From Phycisphaera sp. TMED9 (lineage in GTDB: Bacteria > Planctomycetota > Phycisphaerae > Phycisphaerales > SM1A02), in NCBI GenBank assembly GCA_002167845.2, contig NHBO02000057.1, forward strand, positions 51,009-92,554: a DNA stretch of 41,546 nucleotides, read 5' to 3'. The notes under the pieces were generated by a model that was not told the origin of the DNA, ran no database searches, and was given only the letters and a program-made list of their open reading frames with translations. Shown here one piece after another: positions 33,600 through 41,205 of the stretch (the first letter of the stretch is position 1; each line of letters begins with the position of its first letter). The translations under genes were made by a program, and so were the position numbers.

Positions 33600-35096
33600 A
33601 TGGCCTCGCCGCACGCCCTGCTCATTTTTCCGCACCAGTTGTTCGACGATCACCCGGGATTGGCGTCGGCGCCGGATCGTCTGGTCCTCGTCGAGGATGG
33701 GCTCTTCTTCGGTGATCATGTCCACCCGGGATCGTTTCACAAGCAGAAGTTGTGGATGCATCGCGCCAGCATGAAGCGGTACGAGCAGTTGCTTCAGGGC
33801 CGTGGGTGCCTGGTCGACTATGTGGATCATGACCCGACCGGCGCCACGATCGATCGGGCGTTCGAAGTCATCGAGCGTGGGGGATTCTCCCGTGTGGAGT
33901 TGACGGATCCGCACGACGACGTGCTCTCGAGGCGTCTGCGTCGCGGATGCGAGCAGCGGTCGATCGAACTTCGACTTCTCGAGACGCCGATGTTCCTCAA
34001 TTCACCGGAGGAGAACCGCGAATATCGAGCCGGTCGGAAGCGATGGTTCATGGCGGATTTCTACCGACACCAGCGGCGGCGACTTCAGGTGCTGATGGAG
34101 GATGACGAGCCGGTGGGGGGGCAATGGAGTTTCGACGAAGAGAATCGCAAGAAGGTGCCGCGGAAGATGCTGCCCGAGATTCCCGAACTATCGGTCGAAG
34201 CCGGGGATGGCCTCGACGCGGCCGCAAGAGCGCACGTCATGGACCGTTACGGCGACAACCCCGGACGTCTGGACGAACTCATCTATCCCACATCGCACGC
34301 GGACGCCGAGCGCTGGTTGGCGAGTTTTCTCGACCAGCGATTCGAACGGTTCGGCGACTACGAGGATGCGATGGTCAAGGGTGAGCGCTGGCTCTGGCAT
34401 GGCGTGCTGACCCCGATGCTCAACATCGGGTTGCTGACGCCTCGGCAGGTGCTGGACGCCGCGATGCGCCATGCCAGGAAACACGACGTCCCCATCAATT
34501 CACTGGAAGGCTTCGTTCGGCAGCTCATCGGCTGGCGGGAATTCATGCGCGCGACCTACGAGGATCTCGGCGTCGAGATGCGCACCAGCAATCACTGGGG
34601 GCACGTTCGTTCCATGCCGTCGGGTTTCTACGACGGAACCACGGGGATCGATCCCATCGATGACGTGATCGGCCGAGTGCTGGATACGGGGTACTGCCAC
34701 CACATCGAGCGGCTCATGGTGCTCGGTGGATTCATGTTCTTGTGCGAGATCGATCCCGATGAGATCTATCGGTGGTTCATGGAGTTGTTCATCGACAGTT
34801 ACGACTGGGTCATGGTTCCCAACGTCTATGCCATGAGCCAGCACGCCGATGGGGGCTTGATCACCACCAAGCCTTACTTTTCGGGATCGTCGTACGTCCG
34901 GAAGATGAGTAATCACCCTCCCGGTGATTGGACTGCGATCTGGGACGGCCTCTATTGGCGGTGGATCTGGAACCATGTCGAGGAGCTGGGTCGCAACCCT
35001 CGTTGGGCGATGATGTGCGCCATGGCCCGGAAGATGGACGCCTCCAAGCGGGATGAACACCTTCGGGTGGCGGAGGCGTTCCTGGATCGACTGTGA
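33600..35096 (+). CDS. Cryptochrome/photolyase-related protein of the prokaryotic (6-4)/FeS-BCP clan, lacking Fe-S cysteines
   Basis: A 498-residue flavoprotein. The N-terminal antenna domain (LLIFPHQLFDDHPGL) and FAD-binding domain (about 210-495) match the PhrB/CryB clan: ERWLWHGVLTPMLNIGLLTPRQVLDAA, INSLEGFVRQLIGWREFMR, YCHHIERLMVLGGFMFLC, YDWVMVPNVYAMSQHADGGLITTKPYFSGSSYVRKMS. In family members with a [4Fe-4S] cluster the segment right after KMS carries CxxC and a further C before the W of the final helix. Here residues about 437-450 read NHPPGDWTAIWDGLYW with no cysteine. A cluster-free photolyase or cryptochrome is therefore predicted. Location 136 bases after the phosphoesterase. Confidence 0.88.
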   Translation: MASPHALLIFPHQLFDDHPGLASAPDRLVLVEDGLFFGDHVHPGSFHKQKLWMHRASMKRYEQLLQGRGCLVDYVDHDPTGATIDRAFEVIERGGFSRVELTDPHDDVLSRRLRRGCEQRSIELRLLETPMFLNSPEENREYRAGRKRWFMADFYRHQRRRLQVLMEDDEPVGGQWSFDEENRKKVPRKMLPEIPELSVEAGDGLDAAARAHVMDRYGDNPGRLDELIYPTSHADAERWLASFLDQRFERFGDYEDAMVKGERWLWHGVLTPMLNIGLLTPRQVLDAAMRHARKHDVPINSLEGFVRQLIGWREFMRATYEDLGVEMRTSNHWGHVRSMPSGFYDGTTGIDPIDDVIGRVLDTGYCHHIERLMVLGGFMFLCEIDPDEIYRWFMELFIDSYDWVMVPNVYAMSQHADGGLITTKPYFSGSSYVRKMSNHPPGDWTAIWDGLYWRWIWNHVEELGRNPRWAMMCAMARKMDASKRDEHLRVAEAFLDRL

Positions 35097-35145
35097 TCGA
35101 GGCCGGTCCGCGCCGGACTTCGCCCGGTCTGGTAAACCTCCATAC

Positions 35146-35616
35146 GTGCCAGAATTAGTTTTCGACATCAAACCCGACGATCCGAGGCGGCCCGATGTGG
35201 TTCGACTTCTGCAGGCACATCTGGACTTCGCCCGGGAGTGGTCGGAGCCGGAGAACGTCCACGTGTTCGATGCCGCGGAACTGAGCTCCGATGCCGTTCA
35301 GTTCTTCGCCGCTCGAGCTGAAGGCCGACTGCTCGCGGTCGGCGCCTTGAGTCCCGTCGAGGAGAGCCACGTGGAGATCAAGTCGATGCACACGCTGGAG
35401 GCGGCCCGCGGGCAAGGGGTCGGCTGGGCGATGCTCGAGCGTCTGGTATCGACCGCGTACGAGCAGGGGTGCCATCGGGTGAGCCTGGAGACGGGAACCG
35501 GCAAGGCGTTCGCGCCCGCCCGCCGGCTGTATGCTCGTGGAGGCTTCAAGGCCTGCCCGCCGTTCGCCGAGTACCGACACTGCCCCGACAGTATCTGCAT
35601 GACCCGCCGGATCTGA
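35146..35616 (+). CDS. GNAT family N-acetyltransferase
   Basis: A 156-residue acetyltransferase of the GNAT superfamily (PF00583). Motif A is AARGQGVGWAMLERLVSTAYEQG with the R/Q-x-x-G-x-G/A acetyl-CoA loop, followed by RVSLETGTGKAFAPARRLYARGGFKACPPF typical of the C-terminal part (YxxxGF). Strand 4 is SHVEIKSMHTLE. The acceptor is unknown; similar proteins acetylate ribosomal alanines, polyamines or antibiotics. The GTG at 35146 gives a homology-consistent start; upstream sequence in the frame overlaps the photolyase gene and is not conserved. A clear SD is missing. Confidence 0.87.
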   Translation: MPELVFDIKPDDPRRPDVVRLLQAHLDFAREWSEPENVHVFDAAELSSDAVQFFAARAEGRLLAVGALSPVEESHVEIKSMHTLEAARGQGVGWAMLERLVSTAYEQGCHRVSLETGTGKAFAPARRLYARGGFKACPPFAEYRHCPDSICMTRRI

Positions 35617-35652
35617 TCGCTCGTGACTCGGTGTGACGCGGTACGTCTCAGT

Positions 35653-36033
35653 TCACGCGCAGGCGGCGCAACGACCGGAGAGCGTGAGTTCGTGCGACTC
35701 GAGTTTGAAACCTTCGGGCAGCATCGTGCTCAATCCACCCGGGCAACCATCGACATCGAAAAAGCGATCGCAGACGAGACAGTGGAAGTGGTGGTGGTGT
35801 TTCGAGGCGATGTGGGCGGGTTCGTAGCGGTCCGCGGCGCCGGGGACGGAGACGTTCGCGACCACGCCGTCCTCCTGAAGCCGGCGAATCGTGCGATAGA
35901 CGGTGCGAAGCCCCAGTGATGGCACGTCGCCACTGGCGGTGGCGTGGATCTCCTCGATGGAAAGTGGCCGTCCGGCCTCTTCAATCACACTCCTGATCGC
36001 TTCGAGCTGCTTGGTGTTTCTTCGGGTCGTCAT
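35653..36033 (-). CDS. Fur/Zur/PerR family metalloregulator
   Basis: A 126-residue Fur-family repressor. DNA-binding part: KQLEAIRSVIEEAGRPLSIEEIHATAS...LGLRTVYRTIRRLQEDGVV (residues 8-59). A five-residue histidine run (KHHHHFHC, about 79-85) lies at the regulatory site, and the structural zinc cysteines are C85-LV-C88 and C122-AA-C125. It is short and lacks an extra C-terminal tail. Whether it senses Fe, Zn or peroxide cannot be fixed by eye; HHHHFHC is compatible with Fur, Zur or PerR types. ATG 36033 starts the conserved part. A near-perfect 16-bp palindrome lies 65 bases upstream in the shared promoter region with the pseudopilin gene. Confidence 0.9.
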   Translation of the reverse strand: MTTRRNTKQLEAIRSVIEEAGRPLSIEEIHATASGDVPSLGLRTVYRTIRRLQEDGVVANVSVPGAADRYEPAHIASKHHHHFHCLVCDRFFDVDGCPGGLSTMLPEGFKLESHELTLSGRCAACA

Positions 36034-36097
36034 GTCGGGATTCTCGCACCTCGGGCCGTGCCGGTCGATCAGCAATCCCGCAATCAAGGGGCATAAA

Positions 36098-36113
36098 TGA
36101 CAATATATTGCCA
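36098..36113. promoter_or_regulatory. Candidate Fur-family operator palindrome
   Basis: TGACAATATATTGCCA is palindromic except for one base pair (A against C at the third positions), with a perfect ten-base core CAATATATTG. It lies in the AT-rich divergent region 64 bases upstream of the Fur-family gene and eight bases before a -35-like TTGACT on the other side. AT-rich inverted repeats of 15-16 bp are the norm for Fur-family boxes. Confidence 0.6.
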
Positions 36114-36120
36114 ATGCCTA

Positions 36121-36149
36121 TTGACTTCAGGCTGTCATTAAGGAATTAT
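36121..36149 (+). promoter_or_regulatory. Candidate sigma70-type promoter for the pseudopilin gene
   Basis: TTGACT (36121-36126) is followed after 17 bases by AATTAT (36144-36149), four of six matches to the -10 consensus. It lies 38 bases before the ATG at 36188 and just downstream of the candidate Fur-family operator, so the palindrome would sit immediately upstream of the -35. Confidence 0.45.
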
Positions 36150-36187
36150 GACTCAGGGCCGTCCCTTCCTGGCCCTCGGAGCCCGTC

Positions 36188-36997
36188 ATGTCCCTCATGC
36201 ATCGAGCGGCTGCATCGCAGCGCCGACCAGACTCGTTTTCCCAGCGTGGTTTCACGCTGGTGGAACTTCTGGTGGTGCTCGGGGTGATCACGGTGCTCAT
36301 GGGAATCGCGATCCCGGCACTTCGGACCGCGAGGCTGGCTTCCCTCAACACCCACGACCTCTCTCAGATTCGTCAACTCGGGATCGCCCATCTCGCCTAC
36401 CAGGCGACCAACACCGACCACTTCGTCGATGTGGGGCTTCCACATGGTGGGTACGGCGACGAAGCAGCCAGTTTTGCGGAGGTCCTCGGACGGTATACCG
36501 ACGACATCGTGATGAAGTCGCCGCTGGACACCAGTCCCCATTGGCCTTGGGAGGTCGGTGGAGAAGGCAGAGGCGTGGAAGATGACGGCGGCGGCCCGCT
36601 GCGTCGGACCAGTTACGGGATGAACAACTATCTCTCGCGGAACTACTCGCCAATGGTTGCGCTGTACGGCCCCGGCCATGCGGCTGATCGTGTGGCCAAG
36701 GTTCGTCGCCCCGAGCGGATCGTGTGCTTCCTGCACATGACGCCGGCTGGTGACTTCGCCGTGAGCGACCATCCGCACGTCGAGTCATGGGGAGCGGGAG
36801 ACGAGCCCTGGCAGTTGGCGAGCCGGCAGATCGCCATCTCGGCCGCCGAGGGCGCCGACGTCATCGATCCACTTGCAACCTCCAACTACGGAATGCTGGA
36901 TGGATCTACCGCGACGATCCGGTTCGAGGATCTCTATGAGACTTCTCAACGGAACGCCTTCGATCCCTCGGCCAGCCTTCCCCCGTCGGGCGGTTGA
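36188..36997 (+). CDS. Type II secretion/type IV pilin-like prepilin protein
   Basis: A 269-residue prepilin-family protein. A short basic leader ends at G21, then F22-TLVELLVVLGVITVLMGIAIPAL, with Glu5 of the mature chain at E26, exactly the prepilin peptidase/methylase site. The C-terminal globular part (about 60-269) has the later DGSTATIRFEDL that recurs in planctomycete pseudopilins (H-x-G-x/DG-G near the end). Such proteins occur in many copies in planctomycetes, in pseudopili, sheath proteins or type II secretion. No other pilus gene is in the window. ATG at 36188 is in agreement with the position of a candidate promoter at 36121. Confidence 0.85.
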   Translation: MSLMHRAAASQRRPDSFSQRGFTLVELLVVLGVITVLMGIAIPALRTARLASLNTHDLSQIRQLGIAHLAYQATNTDHFVDVGLPHGGYGDEAASFAEVLGRYTDDIVMKSPLDTSPHWPWEVGGEGRGVEDDGGGPLRRTSYGMNNYLSRNYSPMVALYGPGHAADRVAKVRRPERIVCFLHMTPAGDFAVSDHPHVESWGAGDEPWQLASRQIAISAAEGADVIDPLATSNYGMLDGSTATIRFEDLYETSQRNAFDPSASLPPSGG

Positions 36998-37044
36998 TTC
37001 CTGTTCGCATTCGATTCTGAGATCTTCGGCAAGGAAACGATTTC

Positions 37045-37839
37045 ATGGTTCATTCTCCGATTCGAAACACACCCGGGTCTCTTGTGACCCTGCTCCTTCC
37101 GCTTCTTCTCTTCGCCGCGGAATCGATGGCGCAACACCCCGGCGACATCGGGCTTCAAGTGTCGGACGATCGCCTCGAGGTCGACGGTCCGATCGGAGGT
37201 GAGGACAGCAATGGTGTCTTCTACGGGGTCTTCGGTGACACCGGTTTTCCCGGCTACACGTCGAACCCGGGATTCGACGCCCTGGCCGGTACCTTCCCCC
37301 CGGGGCGGATCGGCTTCAACGTCCTGGCGGGACTCCGTCGGTGGGATGGGGAGCTCGGCGCCTGGGAGGAGCCCGACTTCGTGCCCGAAAGATTGAGCAT
37401 CTCCTTCATCACGCTTGAAACGGTGGTGGAGGATGATCCGGTCGAAGGCTTCGATCTCGCGGTGCAGCCCAATGGTGGCTGGCATCGTCATCTCGACTTC
37501 GAGATCCTCGGTGACGCGTCCGGAGTGCGGCGGTCCGGGGTCTATCGCGTCGATCTCTCCCTGTATGCCACCATGGGGATCGCGGACAGCGAGCCCTTCA
37601 CCATCCTCTTCAACTATGACGCCTCGCAGGCCGACGTCGACGCGGCCATCGACTCCTTCGACCCGTCGACGCCGTGTCCGGGAGATTTCAATGGGAACGG
37701 CGTCGTGGACGGCGCCGACTTCGGAATTCTGCTCGCCGCCTTCGGTACGAAGGATCCCGAGGTGGATCTGAGCGGAGACGGGGTCGTCGCCGGCGCAGAT
37801 GTCGGACTACTACTTGCGGCTTGGGGCGTGTGCCCATGA
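37045..37839 (+). CDS. Exported protein, dockerin-tagged paralogue of the next gene
   Basis: A 264-residue exported protein: signal peptide about 1-29 (SLVTLLLPLLLFAAESMAQ), ectodomain about 30-210, dockerin-like pair about 211-264 (DFNGNGVVDGAD and DLSGDGVVAGAD, each with LLAA(F/W)G). The ectodomain resembles that of the following gene: FPPGRIGFNVLAGLRRWDG (here) and LPEGATLSLNMLSGLRIWNGDG (there), GFPGYTSNPGFDALAG and GFPDSIDEPGIGGVAAE, and the last part EPFTILFNYDASQADVDAAI and SDSFWIAFNYGLDDEDFEASV. Function unknown; the pair is probably a tandem duplication with swapped tails. It begins 47 bases after the pseudopilin stop. Confidence 0.85.
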   Translation: MVHSPIRNTPGSLVTLLLPLLLFAAESMAQHPGDIGLQVSDDRLEVDGPIGGEDSNGVFYGVFGDTGFPGYTSNPGFDALAGTFPPGRIGFNVLAGLRRWDGELGAWEEPDFVPERLSISFITLETVVEDDPVEGFDLAVQPNGGWHRHLDFEILGDASGVRRSGVYRVDLSLYATMGIADSEPFTILFNYDASQADVDAAIDSFDPSTPCPGDFNGNGVVDGADFGILLAAFGTKDPEVDLSGDGVVAGADVGLLLAAWGVCP

Positions 37840-37926
37840 CTCATCGGACGAGTGGCTCGGGTGATCAACCGGAATGCTCGCGATCTATTTCAGTTCCTTT
37901 ACTACGTTTTTGAGAGGTATCAAGAG

Positions 37927-38628
37927 ATGTCAGTTTCGTTTGATTTTTCGGTAAAGCGTCTTGCACGATTGGCGTTGGTCGCTTCCCTTCCCGCATTGCT
38001 CTCCTCGGCTGCGGTCGCGGATGAAGGCGAAGAGGAGCATTTCGATATCGGCGTCTGGAATGATGGGGGAGTCCTCACCACCGGTGGTTGGGATCACGAC
38101 ACCGAGTCTCTCGAGGTCGCCAACCTCCGCGTCTACGAGGCCCATTTCGGCGAACTTCCGGGCTTCCCCGATTCGATCGACGAGCCGGGGATCGGTGGCG
38201 TTGCGGCCGAGCTCGGCCTGCCGGAAGGCGCCACGCTCAGTCTGAACATGCTCTCAGGGCTCCGCATTTGGAACGGTGATGGTTTCGATCCCGTCTTCAA
38301 TTCGACGATGTTCGTCGACTACGGTCCAGCGTCAATGAACTCGCAGTCCGGTGGCTTCATCGATTTTCTGATCTCGGACGACTATGACCTGCATCCGATC
38401 TACTCGATCGAATCGGGCTCCGATGCTGGGTCGTACCTCCTGGAATTCAACGTCTCCATGGCGGGATTCGAGACGAGCGATTCGTTCTGGATCGCCTTCA
38501 ACTACGGACTGGATGACGAAGATTTCGAGGCCTCGGTCGAATGGGTAGAGGGCAATCTCGTGCCGGCACCGGGTGCACTCGGTCTGCTCATGATGGCGGG
38601 TCTCGCAACTCGCCGTCGTCGAAGCTGA
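37927..38628 (+). CDS. Exported protein, PEP-CTERM-tagged paralogue of the previous gene
   Basis: A 233-residue exported protein: signal peptide about 1-31 (hydrophobic LARLALVASLPALLSSAAVADE), ectodomain about 32-208, and a PEP-CTERM-type tail, VPAPGALGLLMMAGLATRRRRS (residues about 212-233). The ectodomain is homologous to the previous gene, so the same domain is kept while the sorting tag is exchanged. Other features: YDLHPIYSIES and a DEGEEEHFDIGVWNDGG start. Start ATG 37927 is chosen over earlier in-frame starts because the basic-hydrophobic leader begins there, with GAGAGG some ten bases upstream. A terminator follows at 38670. Confidence 0.87.
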   Translation: MSVSFDFSVKRLARLALVASLPALLSSAAVADEGEEEHFDIGVWNDGGVLTTGGWDHDTESLEVANLRVYEAHFGELPGFPDSIDEPGIGGVAAELGLPEGATLSLNMLSGLRIWNGDGFDPVFNSTMFVDYGPASMNSQSGGFIDFLISDDYDLHPIYSIESGSDAGSYLLEFNVSMAGFETSDSFWIAFNYGLDDEDFEASVEWVEGNLVPAPGALGLLMMAGLATRRRRS

Positions 38629-38669
38629 TCAGCATCCCGCGGGAATTGTTCAGGAATCGATGGTCGATC

Positions 38670-38702
38670 GCCGTCGCCGAGTCATCTCGGCGGCGGCTTT
38701 TT
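38670..38702 (+). terminator. Intrinsic terminator after the PEP-CTERM paralogue
   Basis: A 12-bp stem pairs GCCGTCGCCGAG (38670-38681) with CTCGGCGGCGGC (38686-38697), with one T-G pair, closing a four-base TCAT loop. TTTTT follows at 38698-38702. It lies 42 bases after the stop and ends the plus-strand cluster starting at 36188. Confidence 0.9.
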
Positions 38703-39097
38703 CATGGAACTCGCCTGCGGCGAATCCGCCCGGATGCTTCCGGCGATCGGATCACCTTTTTCATGTGAACGGAATGCCGCGATGGATTTCGAAATGATCG
38801 CGGCGAAGAGCCGAATCCCGTCACGTCTCGCCATCTGTTTCCGCCTTCCACCGCCACGGTTCGTCGTGGCGACGCTCTAACGCCATTCACACACGGTGAA
38901 TATCTTGGTCAAGCGTGGCAGCATCATTTCGCAGATCCTGCCGCACGTGTCTGTCGCGTATGGCACCGAGATGTCGGCAGAACATGACTTCGCGCATGGT
39001 CGGCGGACGGCGACTATATTCGGCGGCGGAGACGGTTCCACGTTTCGCTGAAGCGCGGCCGTATCGGATTCTTACAAAAACTCGTGGAGGTGGACTC
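38703..39097. other. Intergenic region upstream of the lipoprotein gene
   Basis: No gene is supported. A dyad ATTCAC (38885-38890), five bases, GTGAAT (38896-38901) is present about 200 bases before the next start codon and could be a regulator site. The block CTTTTTCATG occurs twice, at 38697-38706 and about 38755-38764. GGAGG stands seven bases before the ATG at 39098. Confidence 0.35.
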
Positions 39098-39922
39098 ATG
39101 ATTCGATTTCCGATTGCACTGGTCGTCACGCTTGGTTTTTTGATGACCGGTTGTGGTACGGCCCCGGCCGTGCGTTCCACGACGACGTTTCCGACTGGTG
39201 ACGGTCGACCCTTGATCGGCGTGCACGATCTCGAACTCGCCGAGGGCGTCACGCCCGACGAGTTCGAAGCATTCGTGTCGGGTCCGTTCTCAACCTGCTT
39301 CACGAAGCCGGTCGGAGGCCTCGTCGTCAAGATCCAGAAATGCGACCGCGGGCGAGGTGTCGGTGACTACTGCGCCGTCTGGAGCTTCGACTCCGTCGCC
39401 CGTCGCAACTCCTACTTCCCTGCCGATGGATCGCCGACGGCCTCCTTCAAGGACGAGGTTTCCTCGAAGCTTCCGTCGGCCTGGGCACGGCTTTGGGAGA
39501 TGTGTGATTCAGCCGGATTCACCGACTACGTCGTGATGTACGCGACGCCGGACGCCGAGGCGGGTGGCGTCGAGAAACTCTACGGCGTTCACGATCTCGT
39601 GCTGGCGGACGGTGTGACGGCCGCCGACTTCGAGACGTTCGTCGCCGGGCCGTTCGCCGAGGCGTGGCCCGCCACCATTGAAGGCTTTGGTCGCGCCATC
39701 CTGGTGGGCGAGCGTGGGGAGCGGGTCGGGGAGTACCAGAACGTGTTCGTATTCACGCCGGCGTCCCTGCGGGACGAGTTCTTCCCGACGCCGACCACGC
39801 AGTCGAAGTTCTTCCGGGAGAAGGTTGCCCCGCGGGTTCCATCCGAAACCGGCGACACCATCCGGAAGATGACGATCCGCGAGGGATTTTCCGACTGGGC
39901 GCCGATCGTCTCGTCGAACTGA
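39098..39922 (+). CDS. Lipoprotein with a duplicated alpha/beta-barrel-like domain
   Basis: A 274-residue lipoprotein. The lipobox FLMTGC near residues 14-19 gives a lipidated cysteine. Two copies of a domain of about 110 residues follow: IGVHDLELAEGVTPDEFEAFVSGPF at about 40 and YGVHDLVLADGVTAADFETFVAGPFAE at about 165, with matching later blocks VGDYCAVWSFDSVARRNSYFP and VGEYQNVFVFTPASLRDEFFP. The fold resembles dimeric alpha/beta barrels (ABM type) joined in one chain. The first copy has more cysteines (C at TCF, KCD, DYC, EMC). No close enzyme family is recognised. GGAGG precedes the ATG by seven bases. Confidence 0.82.
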   Translation: MIRFPIALVVTLGFLMTGCGTAPAVRSTTTFPTGDGRPLIGVHDLELAEGVTPDEFEAFVSGPFSTCFTKPVGGLVVKIQKCDRGRGVGDYCAVWSFDSVARRNSYFPADGSPTASFKDEVSSKLPSAWARLWEMCDSAGFTDYVVMYATPDAEAGGVEKLYGVHDLVLADGVTAADFETFVAGPFAEAWPATIEGFGRAILVGERGERVGEYQNVFVFTPASLRDEFFPTPTTQSKFFREKVAPRVPSETGDTIRKMTIREGFSDWAPIVSSN

Positions 39923-40006
39923 ACGAGCCTCATCACTTCTATGTCAGGCGTGGCTGGGGCATTCCGGTCGCGAGAATGTTCGCAACAACACACGGAGAAC
40001 GAAAAC

Positions 40007-41029
40007 GTGAAGCATCTTGTCACTGGAATGATCGCAGCCGGTTCGCTGGCACTTTCCGCATCCGCGGTCTCGACGGAGGCCGCGGCGCTTCCCGGAAGCA
40101 TGAGTGAATTCGTCAACTGGCATCTCGATCGTGGCGCCTGCGGAACGTGGAGCGACACCGGGGTCACCGAGGCGATGTGGGTCGGCATCCCCGCCGGCCT
40201 CACGGTCGTGAACACCCAGACGACCTGGTACGACGTCGGCACGAACGAGCTCTACAACAGTCATCACATGGCGACCGAGGATGGCCGCGTGATTTCGACC
40301 GGATCGAACGTGATGACCTGGGACGCGGACCGCAAGACCGTCGTGTCGGCAGGGTCCGGGTTCGACATGGGCAAGCCGTACCACGGAAACTCGGTGCTGA
40401 TCGGCATGACCGGCGACGGCCTGGCCTGGGAATACACCGAGCAGTCACAGGGCAAGACCACGATCTACGAGAACGTCGTCACCTACACCGGAATGAACAC
40501 CAGAACGAGTGCGGTGAAGGTGAAGGGCGCCGACGGTGCGGCCTGGACCAGCGAGGCCACGCGAGCGAACCCGTGCAAGGCGATGCTCGCCGAGGCGGGC
40601 CTGCCCGGCACCTGGGAGACGAAGCGCCCCGACGGGTCCATCGCCCGCGAGGTCGTCTCGTGGGTCGCGGATGATCATGTGCTCAAGTACGAGCGGTCCG
40701 CGAAGTCGCCGGGCGGCGACTGGAAAAGCGAGAGCCTCTTCGTCTGGTACTGGGATCCGGCGTACGACCACGTCGCGACGCTCTACCTCGACGCCCACGG
40801 AACGGTGATCCACGGCAAGGTCGACTCGATCACCCGCAACGGGAACTCGGTCACGATCGTGGCCAATCACGAGGGAAGTCGTTTCGGTGGATTGACCATG
40901 AGCACCCAGGCCACCCAGGTCATCACCGACAAGACGCTCACCACGACGTTCCAGAACATGTCGCTCGATGGTGTCCGGCATCCGATGAGCTGGAGCGAAA
41001 GCGCCCAGACCGTCGACCGGGTCGAGTGA
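40007..41029 (+). CDS. Exported protein of two similar lobes, unknown function
   Basis: A 340-residue exported protein. GTG at 40007 gives a signal peptide KHLVTGMIAAGSLALSASAV, with GGAG nine bases upstream. The mature part is beta-rich and has two parts opened by similar GTW motifs: ACGTWSDTGVTEAMWVGIP (about 45-63) and LPGTWETKRPDGSIAREVVSWV (about 203). Both continue with W-Y/W-x-x-x, TGxN/GNSV and end with repeated strands, suggesting two lipocalin- or DUF1579-like beta barrels joined in tandem. No catalytic site is evident. Paired cysteines are few. A GC-rich hairpin follows. Same strand as the duplicated lipoprotein, 84 bases away. Confidence 0.75.
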   Translation: MKHLVTGMIAAGSLALSASAVSTEAAALPGSMSEFVNWHLDRGACGTWSDTGVTEAMWVGIPAGLTVVNTQTTWYDVGTNELYNSHHMATEDGRVISTGSNVMTWDADRKTVVSAGSGFDMGKPYHGNSVLIGMTGDGLAWEYTEQSQGKTTIYENVVTYTGMNTRTSAVKVKGADGAAWTSEATRANPCKAMLAEAGLPGTWETKRPDGSIAREVVSWVADDHVLKYERSAKSPGGDWKSESLFVWYWDPAYDHVATLYLDAHGTVIHGKVDSITRNGNSVTIVANHEGSRFGGLTMSTQATQVITDKTLTTTFQNMSLDGVRHPMSWSESAQTVDRVE

Positions 41030-41082
41030 GATCGGTCACCGATGGGGCGGCATGCCCCTTCGGCGAAACTTCGAAATGCGTC

Positions 41083-41112
41083 GAGACACCCAGGCCGAGG
41101 CCGGGGTGTCTC
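41083..41112 (+). terminator. Hairpin terminator candidate
   Basis: GAGACACCCAGGCC (41083-41096) pairs with GGCCGGGGTGTCTC (41099-41112) apart from one A-G mismatch and a two-base loop. A short GTCGTTTC follows, a weak U-tract. Placed 54 bases after the stop of the two-lobed secreted protein. Confidence 0.55.
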
Positions 41113-41205
41113 GTCGTTTCGGCGCGGGTCGGAATCGGTCAACGATTGCGGGTCGGCCATCGACGGGTTACCGTCTACCGAATCCCTTCAAACAGGAATC
41201 CAGAC

